In this document: piece after piece, positions 25,444 to 34,794 of the stretch | Position numbering within the stretch: the first letter of the stretch is position 1 | How the letters are laid out: every line of letters begins with the position of its first letter | DNA from: Arthrobacter gandavensis | Lineage (GTDB): Bacteria; Actinomycetota; Actinomycetes; Actinomycetales; Micrococcaceae | Reading direction: 5' to 3' | Length of the DNA: 64,000 nucleotides | Assembly: GCF_015355785.1 (NCBI RefSeq) | Contig: NZ_JADKYW010000005.1 | Coordinates: forward strand, 215,864 to 279,863 | Made by a program: the position numbers and the translations under genes | Notes under the pieces: generated by a model | What the model was told of the DNA's origin: nothing | The model's input: the letters and a program-made list of their open reading frames with translations, nothing else | The model's database searches: none

Positions 25444-26580
25444 CTAGGAGACCGCTGCAGGGTCCCACTGCAGCGAACGTGCCGAGTCGATCGTGGCCTG
25501 GCCCAGCACCCTGGTGCCCTGGTAGATCACCACGGTCTGTCCGGGGGCCACTCCGCGCATCGGATCCTTCAGCCGGACCACCAGTTCGCTGCGGCCTTCC
25601 TCGCCGGTTTCCATCCAGGCGGTGGCCGGAACCGGATCGCCGTGCGCCCGTACCTGCGCGGTGCACTCGAACATTGCCCCGGTTTCCACCTCGTGGATCG
25701 GCAGGCCCGCCCAGGAAACCTTGATGCCGCGCATCTGGTCGATCTCAAGCAGCTTTTCAGGTCCAACGATGACCTTGTTTTCCTTCGGCCGGATCTCCAG
25801 CACGAAGCGCGGCTTGCCGTCCGCCGCCGGACGGCCGAGCTTCAGGCCCTTGCGCTGGCCGACGGTGAAGGCATTAGCGCCCGGATGCGTGCCGAGGGTT
25901 TCGCCCGTCGGGTCAACGATTTCGCCCTCGCTCATCTCGATGCGCTCTTCGAGCCATCCCCGGGTATCGCCGTCGGGAATGAAACAGATGTCGTGGCTGT
26001 CCGGCTTGTTGGCAACGGACAGTCCGCGGCGCTCTGCCTCAGCCCGGACCTCGGCCTTGGACGGGGTCTCGGCCAGCGGGAACATGGCGTGCCTGAGCTG
26101 CTCGTGGGTCAGCACGCCCAGCACGTAGGACTGGTCCTTCGCCCAGTCCGCGGCGCGGTGCAGCTCCGGGTTGCCGTCGGCGTCGGTAATCACCTTGGCG
26201 TAGTGGCCGGTGCAGACGGCGTCGAACCCCAGAGCCAGTGCCTTCTCCAGCAGCGCGGCGAACTTGATCCGCTCATTGCAGCGCATGCAGGGGTTCGGCG
26301 TGCGGCCGGCAGCGTACTCGGCAACGAAGTCATCGACCACGTCCTCCTTAAACCGCTCGGAGAAGTCCCAGACGTAGTACGGAATGCCCAGGATGTCGCA
26401 CGCCCGCCAGGCGTCACGCGAATCTTCGATGGTGCAGCAGCCCCGGCTGCCGGTGCGCAGGGTGCCGGGCATGCGGGACAGTGCCAGGTGGACCCCGACG
26501 ACGTCGTGCCCTGCCTCAACTGCCCGTGCTGCGGCTACGGCGGAATCGACTCCGCCGCTCATTGCTGCCAAAACCTTCAT
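25444..26580 (-). CDS. mnmA: tRNA-specific 2-thiouridylase MnmA
   Basis: A 378-residue enzyme that adenylates and thiolates U34 of the tRNAs for Lys, Glu and Gln. The PP-loop is [13 protein letters not shown] (6-18); the two catalytic cysteines are C98 in [12 protein letters not shown] and C199 in [11 protein letters not shown]. The C-terminal beta-barrel domains complete a normal length. The upstream gene encodes a cysteine desulfurase, whose stop overlaps this start codon as TAATG, so sulfur donor and acceptor are translated from one message. The same gene pair occurs in mycobacteria. Firm. Confidence 0.97.
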   Translation of the reverse strand: MKVLAAMSGGVDSAVAAARAVEAGHDVVGVHLALSRMPGTLRTGSRGCCTIEDSRDAWRACDILGIPYYVWDFSERFKEDVVDDFVAEYAAGRTPNPCMRCNERIKFAALLEKALALGFDAVCTGHYAKVITDADGNPELHRAADWAKDQSYVLGVLTHEQLRHAMFPLAETPSKAEVRAEAERRGLSVANKPDSHDICFIPDGDTRGWLEERIEMSEGEIVDPTGETLGTHPGANAFTVGQRKGLKLGRPAADGKPRFVLEIRPKENKVIVGPEKLLEIDQMRGIKVSWAGLPIHEVETGAMFECTAQVRAHGDPVPATAWMETGEEGRSELVVRLKDPMRGVAPGQTVVIYQGTRVLGQATIDSARSLQWDPAAVS

Positions 26581-27803
26581 TAGCTAAAACCCGTTCCTGC
26601 TGTTCGTATGCTGCTCTCACTGCCCGCCATGCCGGCCTTCTTGGCCCGTTCGTACGCTTCAGGCAGGGCATCTATCAATGCATCAACGTCTTCGGCGGTG
26701 GATGTATGCCCCAGGCTGAACCGCTGGGCACCGCGTGCTTCTGTTTCGCTCAGCCCCATGGCCAGCAGGACGTGGGACGGGCGCGGCACCCCGGCGGTGC
26801 ACGCCGATCCGGTGGACGACTCTACGCCTGCCAGGTCCAGGAGGAAAAGCAGGGAATCGCCCTCGCAGCCCGGGAAGGTGAAGTGCGCGTTGCCGGGAAG
26901 CCTGCGGGTGCCCTCCTCATCGTCGCGCGGTCCGCGCAGCACGGCCTCCGGAACGGTGCGTTCGACGGCGGCAATCAGGTAGTTGCGCAGGGTCCGCAGC
27001 CGCGTGCCCTCCTCGGCAAGGTTCTCAGTGACTTCCCGGGCGGCGGCGGCAAAGGCCGCGATACCGGGCTTGTCCAGCGTGCCGGAACGGATATCCCGCT
27101 CCTGTCCGCCGCCGTGCAGCACCGGCGTGAGTTTGACGGCGCGTCCAACCACGAGCGCTCCGACGCCCACCGGGCCGCCGATCTTGTGCCCGCTGACAGC
27201 CATGGTGTCCAGGCCCGAATCGCGGAAGCTGACGGGCACGGCACCGAAAGCCTGCACTGCGTCGGAATGAACGGGGACGCCGTGGGAATGCGCCAGCTCA
27301 ACCAGCGCCGGAATGTCCTGGAGCGTGCCGACCTCATTGTTCGCCCACATCAGGGTCACGAGGGCCGTTTCACTTCCGTGTTTCTCAAGTTCGCAGCGCA
27401 CCGCGTCAAGGCTCACGACGCCGTCGGAATCCACCGGCAGCCAGGTCACTTCAGCGCCCTCGTGCTTCTGCAGCCACTCCACGGTATCCAGCACGGCATG
27501 ATGTTCCACCGGAGAGCAGAGGATGCGGTTCCGGCGCGGATCAGCGTCCCGCCGGGACCAGTACAGTCCCTTGACGGCCAGGTTGTCCGCCTCGGTTCCT
27601 CCCGAGGTGAAGATGACCTCGGACGGGTGGCAGTCCAGCGCTGCAGCCAGCGCCTCGCGGGAGTCTTCCACCACCATCCGGGCGCGCCGGCCGGAGCCGT
27701 GCAGCGAGGATGGGTTGCCGCTGCGGCTCAGTTCGGAGGTGAGTGCGGCGAGGGCCGAGGCCGAAATCGGCGTGGTCGCCGCGTGGTCGAGGTACACGGG
27801 CAC
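26580..27803 (-). CDS. Cysteine desulfurase (NifS/IscS class)
   Basis: A 407-residue PLP enzyme that releases sulfur from cysteine as a persulfide. It starts [12 protein letters not shown]; the PLP Lys is K207 in [14 protein letters not shown], and the persulfide Cys is C335 in [20 protein letters not shown]. The consensus SGSAC context and the early Cys loop place it in the IscS/NifS class rather than SufS. It is joined to mnmA by a one-base overlap, so its likely main client is tRNA thiolation, though it may also supply other sulfur pathways. It begins at GTG 27803 with TAGAAT 6 nt upstream and no Shine-Dalgarno sequence, suggesting a leaderless transcript. Confidence 0.95.
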   Translation of the reverse strand: MPVYLDHAATTPISASALAALTSELSRSGNPSSLHGSGRRARMVVEDSREALAAALDCHPSEVIFTSGGTEADNLAVKGLYWSRRDADPRRNRILCSPVEHHAVLDTVEWLQKHEGAEVTWLPVDSDGVVSLDAVRCELEKHGSETALVTLMWANNEVGTLQDIPALVELAHSHGVPVHSDAVQAFGAVPVSFRDSGLDTMAVSGHKIGGPVGVGALVVGRAVKLTPVLHGGGQERDIRSGTLDKPGIAAFAAAAREVTENLAEEGTRLRTLRNYLIAAVERTVPEAVLRGPRDDEEGTRRLPGNAHFTFPGCEGDSLLFLLDLAGVESSTGSACTAGVPRPSHVLLAMGLSETEARGAQRFSLGHTSTAEDVDALIDALPEAYERAKKAGMAGSESSIRTAGTGFS

Positions 27804-27809
27804 CAGACA

Positions 27810-27815
27810 ATTCTA
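27810..27815 (-). promoter_or_regulatory. -10 element for leaderless transcription of the cysteine desulfurase-mnmA operon
   Basis: TAGAAT on the minus strand ends 6 nt before GTG 27803. It is the closest to the TATAAT consensus among the leaderless promoters in this window. The rest of the divergent gap (27816-28082) holds TAGAAT-like sequence near 27925 on the plus strand but no clear full promoter. Confidence 0.55.
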
Positions 27816-28082
27816 GCGCCCGGGTTCCCGCCTGTGCTCCGCGTCCGGCACGGCAAGGAGGTTTGGTGGCTTCCCGGCCCGCCGCCTGCCCCGGACCGGC
27901 GCACGGGAACGGGGATTCAAGCGGATAGAATTGGGGCTCCACCGGGAGCGAACAGGACCGTCCGCCGGCGAACCATTCCGCATCCTGCAGCGTTATATCG
28001 GTGCCTGCGCCGCCAGGCGCGACCGAGAACGTGTTGGCAACCGCTGCCGCGGAAGGCCGATGCGCTACCGAAAGGACCAGCA

Positions 28083-29048
28083 GTGACTCCCCCAGCCCAA
28101 ACGCTGTACGAGGTACTGGGACTCACGCCGTCCGCCACTGTTGACGAGATCAAATCCGCATACCGGAAGGCTGCCCGCCGCGCCCACCCGGACCAGGGCG
28201 GCAGCAGCGAGCTGTTCCACCTCATCTCCGAGGCCTATCAGGTGCTTTCGGACCCGGAACAGCGCTCCGCCTACGACCGCCGGCTGGGCCGGGCAGGTTC
28301 CGCAGGTCCCGTTTCCGGTGCGTCGCCCGTCCGTCCCGCGGGTACCGGCGGCGCCGGCGGAGGCACCGCCGGCAGACCTGCTCCCAGCCCGGATTTCGGC
28401 CGGCCGCCGGTATTCGAGCCTGACTTCACTCCCCAGCGCCCTCCTGCCATCCCGCTGGCCATGATTGGCCGCCAGGTCAACGGCGAACCCGAGAGACCGG
28501 GCCTCTTCAAGCGCCTGGGTTCCTCTGCCGGTTCACGCTTCGACGCTGAGAACCTCACCATCGGGCTGCTCGCGAACTCCCTGCTGCCGGACTACCCGGC
28601 CGGCAGGCTCGTCAACTCCCTGCGGATCCCGGACAGCGGGCCGCGCGGCGGGAACCTGGAAATCGGGCACGTCCTGCTGGGCGGCTACCGGATGGCGGTC
28701 GTCGACTCGATCATGGCGTCACCGGGTGCCTGGTACTGGGATGGGAAGCAGCTGCGCCACCGCGGCCGTCCTGTAGGTTCGCTCCGCCTTGCCGACGCGG
28801 TCCGGACCCTGCAGGAGAAGTTCCCCGACGTGCGGGTCTCGGGCTGGCTTGTCCTGCACAGCCCTAACCAAAACCCGTTCGAGCCAATCATCGACTCGCC
28901 GCCGGACCTGCCGGAGTCGGCGCCGGTCGACGTCGTGAACCCCGGAACCCTGGCAAGGGACCTCCGCCGCTTCTTCAGCACCGGCCCCCAGCCGAACACG
29001 GTCCTGCTTCCCGTGCTGGGCGCACTGCTCGAAGCGACGAAGCAGTAG
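28083..29048 (+). CDS. DnaJ-domain protein without zinc finger
   Basis: A 321-residue protein with an N-terminal J domain (about 6-69: TLYEVLGLTPSATVDEIKSA, HPD motif at 35-37, FHLISEAYQVLSDPEQRSAY). A Gly/Pro-rich linker follows (about 70-130), then a C-terminal domain (about 150-315) not related to DnaJ. There is no zinc finger and no CTD substrate-binding barrel, so it is a class C J protein that would send a specific client to DnaK. The C-terminal block LTIGLLANSLLPDYPAGRLV looks like a structured domain of unknown fold. The frame is open far upstream, but GTG 28083 has GAAAGGA at 7 nt and directly precedes the J domain. The client is unknown. Confidence 0.85.
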   Translation: MTPPAQTLYEVLGLTPSATVDEIKSAYRKAARRAHPDQGGSSELFHLISEAYQVLSDPEQRSAYDRRLGRAGSAGPVSGASPVRPAGTGGAGGGTAGRPAPSPDFGRPPVFEPDFTPQRPPAIPLAMIGRQVNGEPERPGLFKRLGSSAGSRFDAENLTIGLLANSLLPDYPAGRLVNSLRIPDSGPRGGNLEIGHVLLGGYRMAVVDSIMASPGAWYWDGKQLRHRGRPVGSLRLADAVRTLQEKFPDVRVSGWLVLHSPNQNPFEPIIDSPPDLPESAPVDVVNPGTLARDLRRFFSTGPQPNTVLLPVLGALLEATKQ

Positions 29049-29059
29049 CGGCCCGGGCA

Positions 29060-29065
29060 TAGGAT
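29060..29065 (+). promoter_or_regulatory. -10 element for leaderless transcription of the TrmL-like gene
   Basis: TAGGAT ends 6 nt before GTG 29072. Its AGGA could alternatively be read as a ribosome binding site, so either mode is possible. Confidence 0.45.
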
Positions 29066-29071
29066 AAAGAC

Positions 29072-29539
29072 GTGTTCCGCATCCTCTTCCATACTCCTGA
29101 AATTCCGGGCAACACGGGCAACGCGATCCGGCTTGCTGCGATCACCGGCGCCGAGCTGCACCTGGTGGAGCCCCTGGGCTTCGACTTCGAAGACTCCAAG
29201 CTGCGCCGGGCAGGCCTGGACTACCACGACCTCGCCGTGATGCATGTCCACCCGAACCTCGAAGCCGCCTTTGAGTCACTGCGCCCGGAGCGGGTCTATG
29301 CCTTCACCTCCGACGGCGAAACTTCCTACACGGACGTTGCGTACCAGCCCGGCGACGTGCTGCTCTTCGGCCCGGAATCCGTCGGCCTGCCCGAGGAAGT
29401 CAAACGCGATCCCCGGGTGACCGCGCGGCTGCGGCTGCCCATGCTTCCGTCCCTGCGGTCGCTGAACCTCGCGAACTCCGCCTCCATAGCCGTCTACGAA
29501 GCCTGGCGACAGCACGGCTTCGCTGGTGCCCAGCTCTAA
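29072..29539 (+). CDS. trmL: tRNA (cytidine/uridine-2'-O-)-methyltransferase, TrmL family
   Basis: A 155-residue SPOUT methyltransferase of the TrmL type, which methylates the ribose of wobble nucleotide 34 in leucine tRNAs. It starts FRILFHTPEIPGNTGNAIRL and shows LLFGPESVGLPEEV, LPMLPSLRSLNLANSASIAV and the C-terminal YEAWRQ, the three SPOUT motifs that form the deep trefoil knot. The length is typical for the minimal enzyme. It begins at GTG 29072 and is followed 15 bp later by the methyltransferase gene, with which it is probably co-transcribed. Substrate assignment follows the family and is not shown by the sequence alone. Confidence 0.9.
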   Translation: MFRILFHTPEIPGNTGNAIRLAAITGAELHLVEPLGFDFEDSKLRRAGLDYHDLAVMHVHPNLEAAFESLRPERVYAFTSDGETSYTDVAYQPGDVLLFGPESVGLPEEVKRDPRVTARLRLPMLPSLRSLNLANSASIAVYEAWRQHGFAGAQL

Positions 29540-29554
29540 GCCGAAGGACAGACC

Positions 29555-30358
29555 ATGCCCGAGCAGCAGCCCCTTGCCAGGATTTTCGACGCCGGAGCCG
29601 GCGACTTCGAACGGATGGCCCCCTCACTGTGGAATCCGATGGGCAACGCCCTGGTTGCCGCGGCGGACGTCAAGCTGGACGAAAGTGTCCTGGATGCCTG
29701 CTGCGGCGGCGGTTCAATCACTGTTCCCGCAGCCCAAAGCGCCGGTCCGGGCGCGATCGTGGATGCCGTCGACCTCTCCGCAGAGCTGCTGGAGATAGCC
29801 GCTGCCAAGGCCAGGACCCTCTCACTGGAGAACGTCGCTTTCTCCCAGACCGATGTCCTGGGGTTCCGTTCCGACACGGAGTATGACGTAGTCCTGTGCG
29901 GCTACGCCGTCTTCTTCCTGCCGGACATGGACGCCGGGGTTCGGCACCTGGTCTCCCTCCTGCGCAGCGGCGGCAGGCTGGCATTCAGCACGTGGGCGGA
30001 GGGCGCGCTGACGGAATTTACGTCCGCCCTCTTCCGGCACTGCGCCGCTGAGGGCGTGGAGCTGCCGAACACCAGCGAGTCTTCGCGGGACAACATGCTC
30101 CGCATCAACACTGCATCCAAGGCCTCGGACTGGCTGCAGGAACTTGGCCTAAAAGAGGTCAGCGCCGTACACACGTCCGTACCGGTGCTGCTAAGCCGGG
30201 ACCTCGCCTGGTCCCTGGTGATGGGCAGCCCGCTGCGGCTGCTGCTTCCGGCAGAACAGGACGCCGCGGGCCGGGTCCGCGATGCGTTCCTGGCAGAACT
30301 TGGCGAGGAATACACCCTCAATGCCGACACCCTGATGGTGACGGCCGTAAAGCCCTAG
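29555..30358 (+). CDS. Class I SAM-dependent methyltransferase, substrate unknown
   Basis: A 267-residue protein with a class I methyltransferase fold of the UbiE/Methyltransf_11 type. Motif I is VLDACCGGGSITVPAA (45-60), the acidic ribose-binding loop follows in IVDAVDLSAELLEIAAAKA, and post-motif FSQTDVLGFRSD carries the adenine-contact Asp. The C-terminal half (about 150-267) is the variable substrate domain. No signal peptide. AAGGAC precedes ATG 29555, 15 bp after the TrmL-like gene. The stop overlaps the convergent PIG-L deacetylase stop by four bases. The natural acceptor cannot be read from the sequence; a small molecule is more likely than a macromolecule. Confidence 0.8.
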   Translation: MPEQQPLARIFDAGAGDFERMAPSLWNPMGNALVAAADVKLDESVLDACCGGGSITVPAAQSAGPGAIVDAVDLSAELLEIAAAKARTLSLENVAFSQTDVLGFRSDTEYDVVLCGYAVFFLPDMDAGVRHLVSLLRSGGRLAFSTWAEGALTEFTSALFRHCAAEGVELPNTSESSRDNMLRINTASKASDWLQELGLKEVSAVHTSVPVLLSRDLAWSLVMGSPLRLLLPAEQDAAGRVRDAFLAELGEEYTLNADTLMVTAVKP

Positions 30359-31104
30359 AAACCGGCGATGGTTGCGGGAGTATTGACTCCCACCACATGG
30401 AAGACCTCGACACTGGTGCCTTCGGGCAGCCCGTGGCGTGCCGCGTTCTCCTGCAGGAACGAGCGCACGGCAGACTCCATTCCGGCCAGGTCCGGATGCT
30501 GGCTGGCGTGCACCCGGACGGCTTCCAGTTTGGTGTCAACTTGAGCCGTGATGTCCACGGCGTGGTTCTCGCGTTCACGCGGAGCGCCGTAGAAAACCAG
30601 CCACGGCACCTTCCAGGCGTGCAGTCCGCCTTCTTCCAGCTCCGGATAGGCAAAAGGATTCTCCGCCGCCGGGTACACGGCACGGGTAACGATCTCCCCA
30701 CACGCCAGGTGGTCCGGGTGGCTGGCCTGGATCCGGGACCAGTTGCGTTCCGGGTGCATCGAAAGAACGACATCGGGACGCACCCGGCGGATCAGCTCCA
30801 CTGCTTTGCCCACTACCTCGTGGTTCACCGCCAGGAACCCGTCCCGCTCGCCCAGGAAGTGGATCTCGCCTGCGCCCACAACATCTGCCGCAGCACGCTG
30901 CTCCGCGTTGCGCCGGGCAATAATGTCCTCCCTGCCGCCGGTTTCAAAGCCGCCGGCATCTCCCGACGTCATAATGCAGTAGGAGATTTCGGCCCCCTGT
31001 TCCGCCCATTTGGCCAGGGTGCCGGCAGCACCGAAGTCGATGTCGTCCGGGTGCGCCGCGAACGCCAGGACGCGTCCGGGCGCGGAGCCGGGGAAACCGC
31101 TCAC
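30355..31104 (-). CDS. PIG-L family deacetylase (LmbE-like)
   Basis: A 249-residue zinc-dependent N-deacetylase of the LmbE/PIG-L/MshB family. Zinc-binding motif AHPDDIDFGAAG gives H18 and D21, and the second site is SHPDHLACGE (H132). Relatives in actinobacteria act on glucosaminyl-inositol (mycothiol synthesis), mycothiol S-conjugates or other N-acetyl sugars; the precise substrate is not evident. The frame is open upstream to 31344, but that extension lies entirely inside etfA. GTG 31104 forms a 4-nt GTGA overlap with the etfA stop, so the gene is translationally coupled to the electron-transfer flavoprotein operon, an unusual functional pairing. Confidence 0.85.
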   Translation of the reverse strand: MSGFPGSAPGRVLAFAAHPDDIDFGAAGTLAKWAEQGAEISYCIMTSGDAGGFETGGREDIIARRNAEQRAAADVVGAGEIHFLGERDGFLAVNHEVVGKAVELIRRVRPDVVLSMHPERNWSRIQASHPDHLACGEIVTRAVYPAAENPFAYPELEEGGLHAWKVPWLVFYGAPRERENHAVDITAQVDTKLEAVRVHASQHPDLAGMESAVRSFLQENAARHGLPEGTSVEVFHVVGVNTPATIAGF

Positions 31105-32045
31105 GCGCGCCGCTTCCGGATTTCTTCGGCGGCCTGCGGCAGCACGGTGGCCAAGTCGCCCACGATGCCGAAGTCCGCGATCTCGAAGACCGGCGCGTCC
31201 GGGTCCTTGTTCACGGCCACGATCACTTTGGCGGTCTGCATGCCGGCTTTCTGCTGGATGGCACCGGAGATGCCGGCGGAGATGTAGAGCTGCGGCGAGA
31301 CGGTCTTGCCGGTCTGGCCAACCTGCGCCGAGTGCTCGATCCAACCCGCATCGGTTGCCGCGCGGGATGCCCCGACGGCTCCCCCAAGCACGTCCGCGAG
31401 TTCTTCCACCGGACCAAAGTCGCCGTCCACGCCGCGCCCGCCGGCCACGATGACCCTGGCTTCGGAGAGTTCGGGACGCCCGCTGACCCGCTTTTCGGAA
31501 CGCTCGGCCACGGCGGCGGCCGGGCCGGCTTCCGGAACGGCCACCAGGCTGCGCTCCGGAGCGGCGCCGTCGCCGGGTTCGGCGGGCTCCACGGAGTTGG
31601 CCTTGACCGTGATGATCGGGGTTCCGGTCTGCACCCGGCAGGTGGAGGTGTAGGAACCGGCGAGGACGGACTTGGTCACAGACAGGTCCGGAGCCACGGC
31701 CACGGCATCGGTAATGACTCCGGAACCGAGCTTGATGCCGACCCTGGCCGCCACTTCCCGGTCCTCGAATGAATTGCCCAGCAGCACGGCATCGGGATTC
31801 GCGGCACGGACGGCTTCGGCGAGGAAGGCAGCCTTGGCCGCGACCAGGACGTCCGGCAGTTCCTGGGCGGGTTCGTAGATGCGGGTGACGCCGCAGGCAC
31901 CCAGCGCCGCGGCGGCGTCGTCGTCCAGCGGGCGGGGAACGGCTACTTCGGCACTGCCGATCGAGGAAGCGATGGCCAGCAGTTCCCGGCCGGCACGGGG
32001 AAGGGTCAGGGAAGGAACATCGATAAATACCAGTACGGAGCCCAT
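31101..32045 (-). CDS. etfA: Electron transfer flavoprotein alpha subunit
   Basis: A 314-residue EtfA/FixB subunit. The N-terminal domain (about 1-130) pairs with EtfB; the C-terminal FAD-binding domain (about 190-310) has ARVIVAGGRGVDGDFGPVEE, VGASRAATDAGWIEHSAQVG and YISAGISGAIQQKAGMQTAK, classic for the family. The heterodimer takes electrons from acyl-CoA and other dehydrogenases and passes them to the respiratory chain. It follows etfB after 48 bp and overlaps the PIG-L gene by GTGA. Length is normal. No signs of bifurcating-type insertions were noticed. Confidence 0.95.
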   Translation of the reverse strand: MGSVLVFIDVPSLTLPRAGRELLAIASSIGSAEVAVPRPLDDDAAAALGACGVTRIYEPAQELPDVLVAAKAAFLAEAVRAANPDAVLLGNSFEDREVAARVGIKLGSGVITDAVAVAPDLSVTKSVLAGSYTSTCRVQTGTPIITVKANSVEPAEPGDGAAPERSLVAVPEAGPAAAVAERSEKRVSGRPELSEARVIVAGGRGVDGDFGPVEELADVLGGAVGASRAATDAGWIEHSAQVGQTGKTVSPQLYISAGISGAIQQKAGMQTAKVIVAVNKDPDAPVFEIADFGIVGDLATVLPQAAEEIRKRRA

Positions 32046-32093
32046 GGGGCGCTCTCCTAGATGTGCGGGCGCGGCAGCGCCGTGTGGGACGTG

Positions 32094-32933
32094 CTAGATG
32101 AGTTTCTGGGAAGCGAGGTAGTCCACCAGCTTGATGCCGGCGTTTCCGTCATCCGTGATGACGGTGCCGGCGCCGCGTGCGGGCCGCGGCGCGGAAGCCG
32201 CCACGGACGTCCAGGAGCCCTCCTTGCCCACCTGCGCCGAATCAAGGCCGACGTCCTGCAGAGAGAGGACGGTGACCGGCTTCTTCTTGGCGGCCATGAT
32301 GCCGCGGAAGTTTGGATAGCGCGGTTCGTTCGCCTGGTCGGTGACGGAGACGACTGCCGGCAGCGGAGCCTCGATGACCTCGGAATACGAATCGCCGTCG
32401 CGCCGTGCGCGCAGTACGGGGCCTGCATCGCCGGCCACGGTCTCCAGCTCCGATGCGAAAGTCACCTGGGCGAAGCCGAGACGCTCAGCGAGCTGCGCGG
32501 GAACCAGCGACGTTTCGCCGTCGGTGGAGGCCATGCCGGTAATGACCAGGTCCACCGGGCCCTGGGTTGCCTCCAGGTGCCGGACTGCGGCGGCCAGTGC
32601 CAGCGAGGTGGCAGCGGCGTCGGACCCTTCCAGCGCTTCGTCGGAGAGGTGCACGCCCTTGTAGGCACCAATCTGCAGCGACTTCTTCACGGCGTTGCCT
32701 GCGGCCAAGGGGCCCATGGTGAGGGCCGTCACGGAGTTTCCGCCCTTGTCTCCCCCGCGTTCCTCCGCCAGCTGCAGAGCGGCTTCGAGCGCGTACTCGT
32801 CAAGTTCGGAGAGGATGCTCTCGGAACGGTCCAGGGTGTGGTCCGGTCCGTCGAGACGGCGGTCAAACTGGGTGTCCGGGACGTGCTTCACCAAAACAAC
32901 AATGTTAAGCGGCCTGTTGGCTGACTCCTGCAT
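32094..32933 (-). CDS. etfB: Electron transfer flavoprotein beta subunit
   Basis: A 279-residue EtfB/FixA subunit. It starts NIVVLVKHVPDTQ and contains the signature VDLVITGMASTDGETSLVPA and the AMP-binding segment VISVTDQANEPRYPNFRGI with V in the place of the usual hydrophobic residue (VVSVTDQANEPRYPNF). The frame extends to 33017, but ATG 32933 follows AGGAAAGG and starts the conserved domain. It is first in the etfB-etfA-PIG-L operon. The region 32934-33088 between it and the terminator of the upstream htrA-like gene holds an AT-richer stretch around an AGCTTTAAGCT palindrome (33001-33011), the likely promoter area. Confidence 0.95.
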   Translation of the reverse strand: MQESANRPLNIVVLVKHVPDTQFDRRLDGPDHTLDRSESILSELDEYALEAALQLAEERGGDKGGNSVTALTMGPLAAGNAVKKSLQIGAYKGVHLSDEALEGSDAAATSLALAAAVRHLEATQGPVDLVITGMASTDGETSLVPAQLAERLGFAQVTFASELETVAGDAGPVLRARRDGDSYSEVIEAPLPAVVSVTDQANEPRYPNFRGIMAAKKKPVTVLSLQDVGLDSAQVGKEGSWTSVAASAPRPARGAGTVITDDGNAGIKLVDYLASQKLI

Positions 32934-33088
32934 TCCGGCCTTTCCTGTAGGAAGATTGCGCCGGTGTGCTTTCCGGCATCCCCCGCCCGTCGGCGGCGAC
33001 AGCTTTAAGCTAATCACACGCGGCCCCCGGCCTCGAACGTTCCGGTGCGAATTGATGCCGGCCGCATCCCCGGGCCGTCCGCGACAAC

Positions 33089-33128
33089 GGTTCCGCCCCG
33101 CCGGCCGGACGGCAGGCGGGGCGGAACC
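33089..33128 (-). terminator. Stem-loop terminator after the HtrA-like gene
   Basis: Arms GGTTCCGCCCCGCC and GGCGGGGCGGAACC pair perfectly over 14 bp (33089-33102 with 33115-33128) around a 12-nt loop, 20 nt past the protease stop. No long U-tract follows, as is common for actinobacterial terminators. Confidence 0.65.
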
Positions 33129-33147
33129 TTGGAATGCCGGTCTATGG

Positions 33148-34794
33148 CTACTGTTCTGCTGAATCTCCCAGGGTTGCGTCGGTGCTCTGGCTCTTCCCGT
33201 CCCGCACGTAGTCGATCTTTACCTTTGACCCGGCGGCCTGCATGCGGATGGCCGCGGTAAGGGACTGGGCATCCGTGATCGGGATTCCGTCCACGGACGT
33301 AACGACGTCGCCCTTCTGCAGTCCGGCACGCGCTGCCGGCGTGCCGCTGGCCGGGTTGTCCGCGACCTGCGCTCCGATGGTGAAGGATGAGGACCCGGAC
33401 CCGGTCGCCGGGGTCACCGAGACGCCGAGGAATCCGTGCGAAGCGGATCCGTCGGAAATGATCTCGTCGGCAACGCGCTGGGCGTAGCTCGCCGGAACAG
33501 CGAAGCCGACGCCGATGCTGCCGCTGTCCTCACCGCTGGATCCGGACGACGCTGACGCGATGGCCACGTTCACGCCGATGACCTCGCCGTCGGTGTTGAC
33601 CAGCGCACCGCCGGAGTTGCCGTGGTTGATCGCTGCGTCGGTCTGGATCACATTCAGGTAGATCGAGTTGGACGCCGAACTCTGGTTCTGGGAAGAACCG
33701 TCCGGCGGGGCAAACCGGAACCCAAAACCGTCATCCTCCGGCGCTGAATCGGTGTTGGAGTCAGGTGCTGCCGAGGACTGCACGCTGATGGTGCGGTTCA
33801 GTGTTGAAACAATGCCGTCGGTGACGGTTCCGGCTAGCCCAAGCGGAGCACCGATGGCAAGTACGGAGTCGCCTACGTTCAGGTTGTCCGAGTCGCCGAG
33901 GGTTGCAGGCGTGAGGTTGTTCGCGTCCACCTTGATGACGGCCAGGTCCGACAGCGGGTCGGTTCCGACGACGGTAGCCGGGAGGACCCTGCCGTCCTCG
34001 GTCTGGACCTCGATGCTTGGGTCCGCAACAGTGCCGCCGAGGGTTACCACGTGGGTGTTGGTCAGGATATGCCCCTGGTCATCCAGGATGATGCCGGATC
34101 CGCTGCCCGAGGAACCCGAACCGGCAACTTCAATGGTCACGACGCTGGGCGATGCCTTGACGGCGGCAGCGGTGATCGCGTTGACGTTGTCCTTGTCATT
34201 GACCACGACGGTGTTGGACTGGCCGGTGGTTCCCGCAGTGGGCGAGCCGTCGTCCAGGACGGCGTCCGCCGCCACTGCCACACCTCCGCCCAGCAGTCCG
34301 GCAATGAGCATGGCGGTAACGATCGTTCCCGTTCCGTAGCGTCGCCGGCCGGCGGGCTGCTGGGGTCCCGGGCTGCCGTAATGGCCCCCGTAGCCACCGT
34401 AGCCACCGTAGCCACCGCCGGTGGAACCGGCATATCCGGACGGGTGGGCAGCGGGCGGAGTCTGCGGAGCCGGACCGGCAGCGCTGTTGTAGCCGGCAGT
34501 GTTGAAAGCTCCGGAAGCCGCCGCTTCCCGGGCTGCGGACTCCGGCCGCCGGCCCTGCTGCGCCGTCCATGGCCCGCCGGCTTCCGGCGCAGTGTGCTGC
34601 CCGCTGGCTTCCGGCCCCGGGTGCTGATCGGCGGTTTCCGGCGCAGGGTGCTGGCCGCCGGCAGGGAGGCGGGTGGTATCCGCTGCGGGGCCGGCCTGGC
34701 TTTCGCCCTCCGGAGCTGATTGCGTCGGCGGGACCGGCGGGCGGGGAGGCAACGGCCGCTGCGGGCCTTCAGAGCCCCCAAGGTGCTCACTCAT
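33148..34794 (-). CDS. Membrane-anchored HtrA/DegP-type serine protease with PDZ domain
   Basis: A 548-residue protein. The N-terminal cytoplasmic region (about 1-156) is Pro/Gln/Gly-rich and ends in GGY repeats encoded by a 9-bp tandem repeat at 34391-34417. One transmembrane helix (about 157-180) is followed by a trypsin-like protease domain with catalytic H248 (ILTNTHVV), D283 (LSDLAVIKVD) and S394 (NHGNSGGALV), and a C-terminal PDZ domain (about 445-535, RAGLQKGDVVTSVDGIPITD). These proteases clear misfolded envelope proteins under stress. The frame is open 12 codons further up, but ATG 34794 follows AAGGACG. A strong stem-loop follows the stop, and the 327-bp divergent region separates it from the TPM protein gene. 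Confidence 0.93.
   Translation of the reverse strand: MSEHLGGSEGPQRPLPPRPPVPPTQSAPEGESQAGPAADTTRLPAGGQHPAPETADQHPGPEASGQHTAPEAGGPWTAQQGRRPESAAREAAASGAFNTAGYNSAAGPAPQTPPAAHPSGYAGSTGGGYGGYGGYGGHYGSPGPQQPAGRRRYGTGTIVTAMLIAGLLGGGVAVAADAVLDDGSPTAGTTGQSNTVVVNDKDNVNAITAAAVKASPSVVTIEVAGSGSSGSGSGIILDDQGHILTNTHVVTLGGTVADPSIEVQTEDGRVLPATVVGTDPLSDLAVIKVDANNLTPATLGDSDNLNVGDSVLAIGAPLGLAGTVTDGIVSTLNRTISVQSSAAPDSNTDSAPEDDGFGFRFAPPDGSSQNQSSASNSIYLNVIQTDAAINHGNSGGALVNTDGEVIGVNVAIASASSGSSGEDSGSIGVGFAVPASYAQRVADEIISDGSASHGFLGVSVTPATGSGSSSFTIGAQVADNPASGTPAARAGLQKGDVVTSVDGIPITDAQSLTAAIRMQAAGSKVKIDYVRDGKSQSTDATLGDSAEQ

Noticed and set aside
26481-28082. N-terminal extension of the DnaJ-domain protein by about 530 residues
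   Set aside because: It is antisense to the cysteine desulfurase gene. GTG 28083 has a good ribosome binding site just before the J domain.
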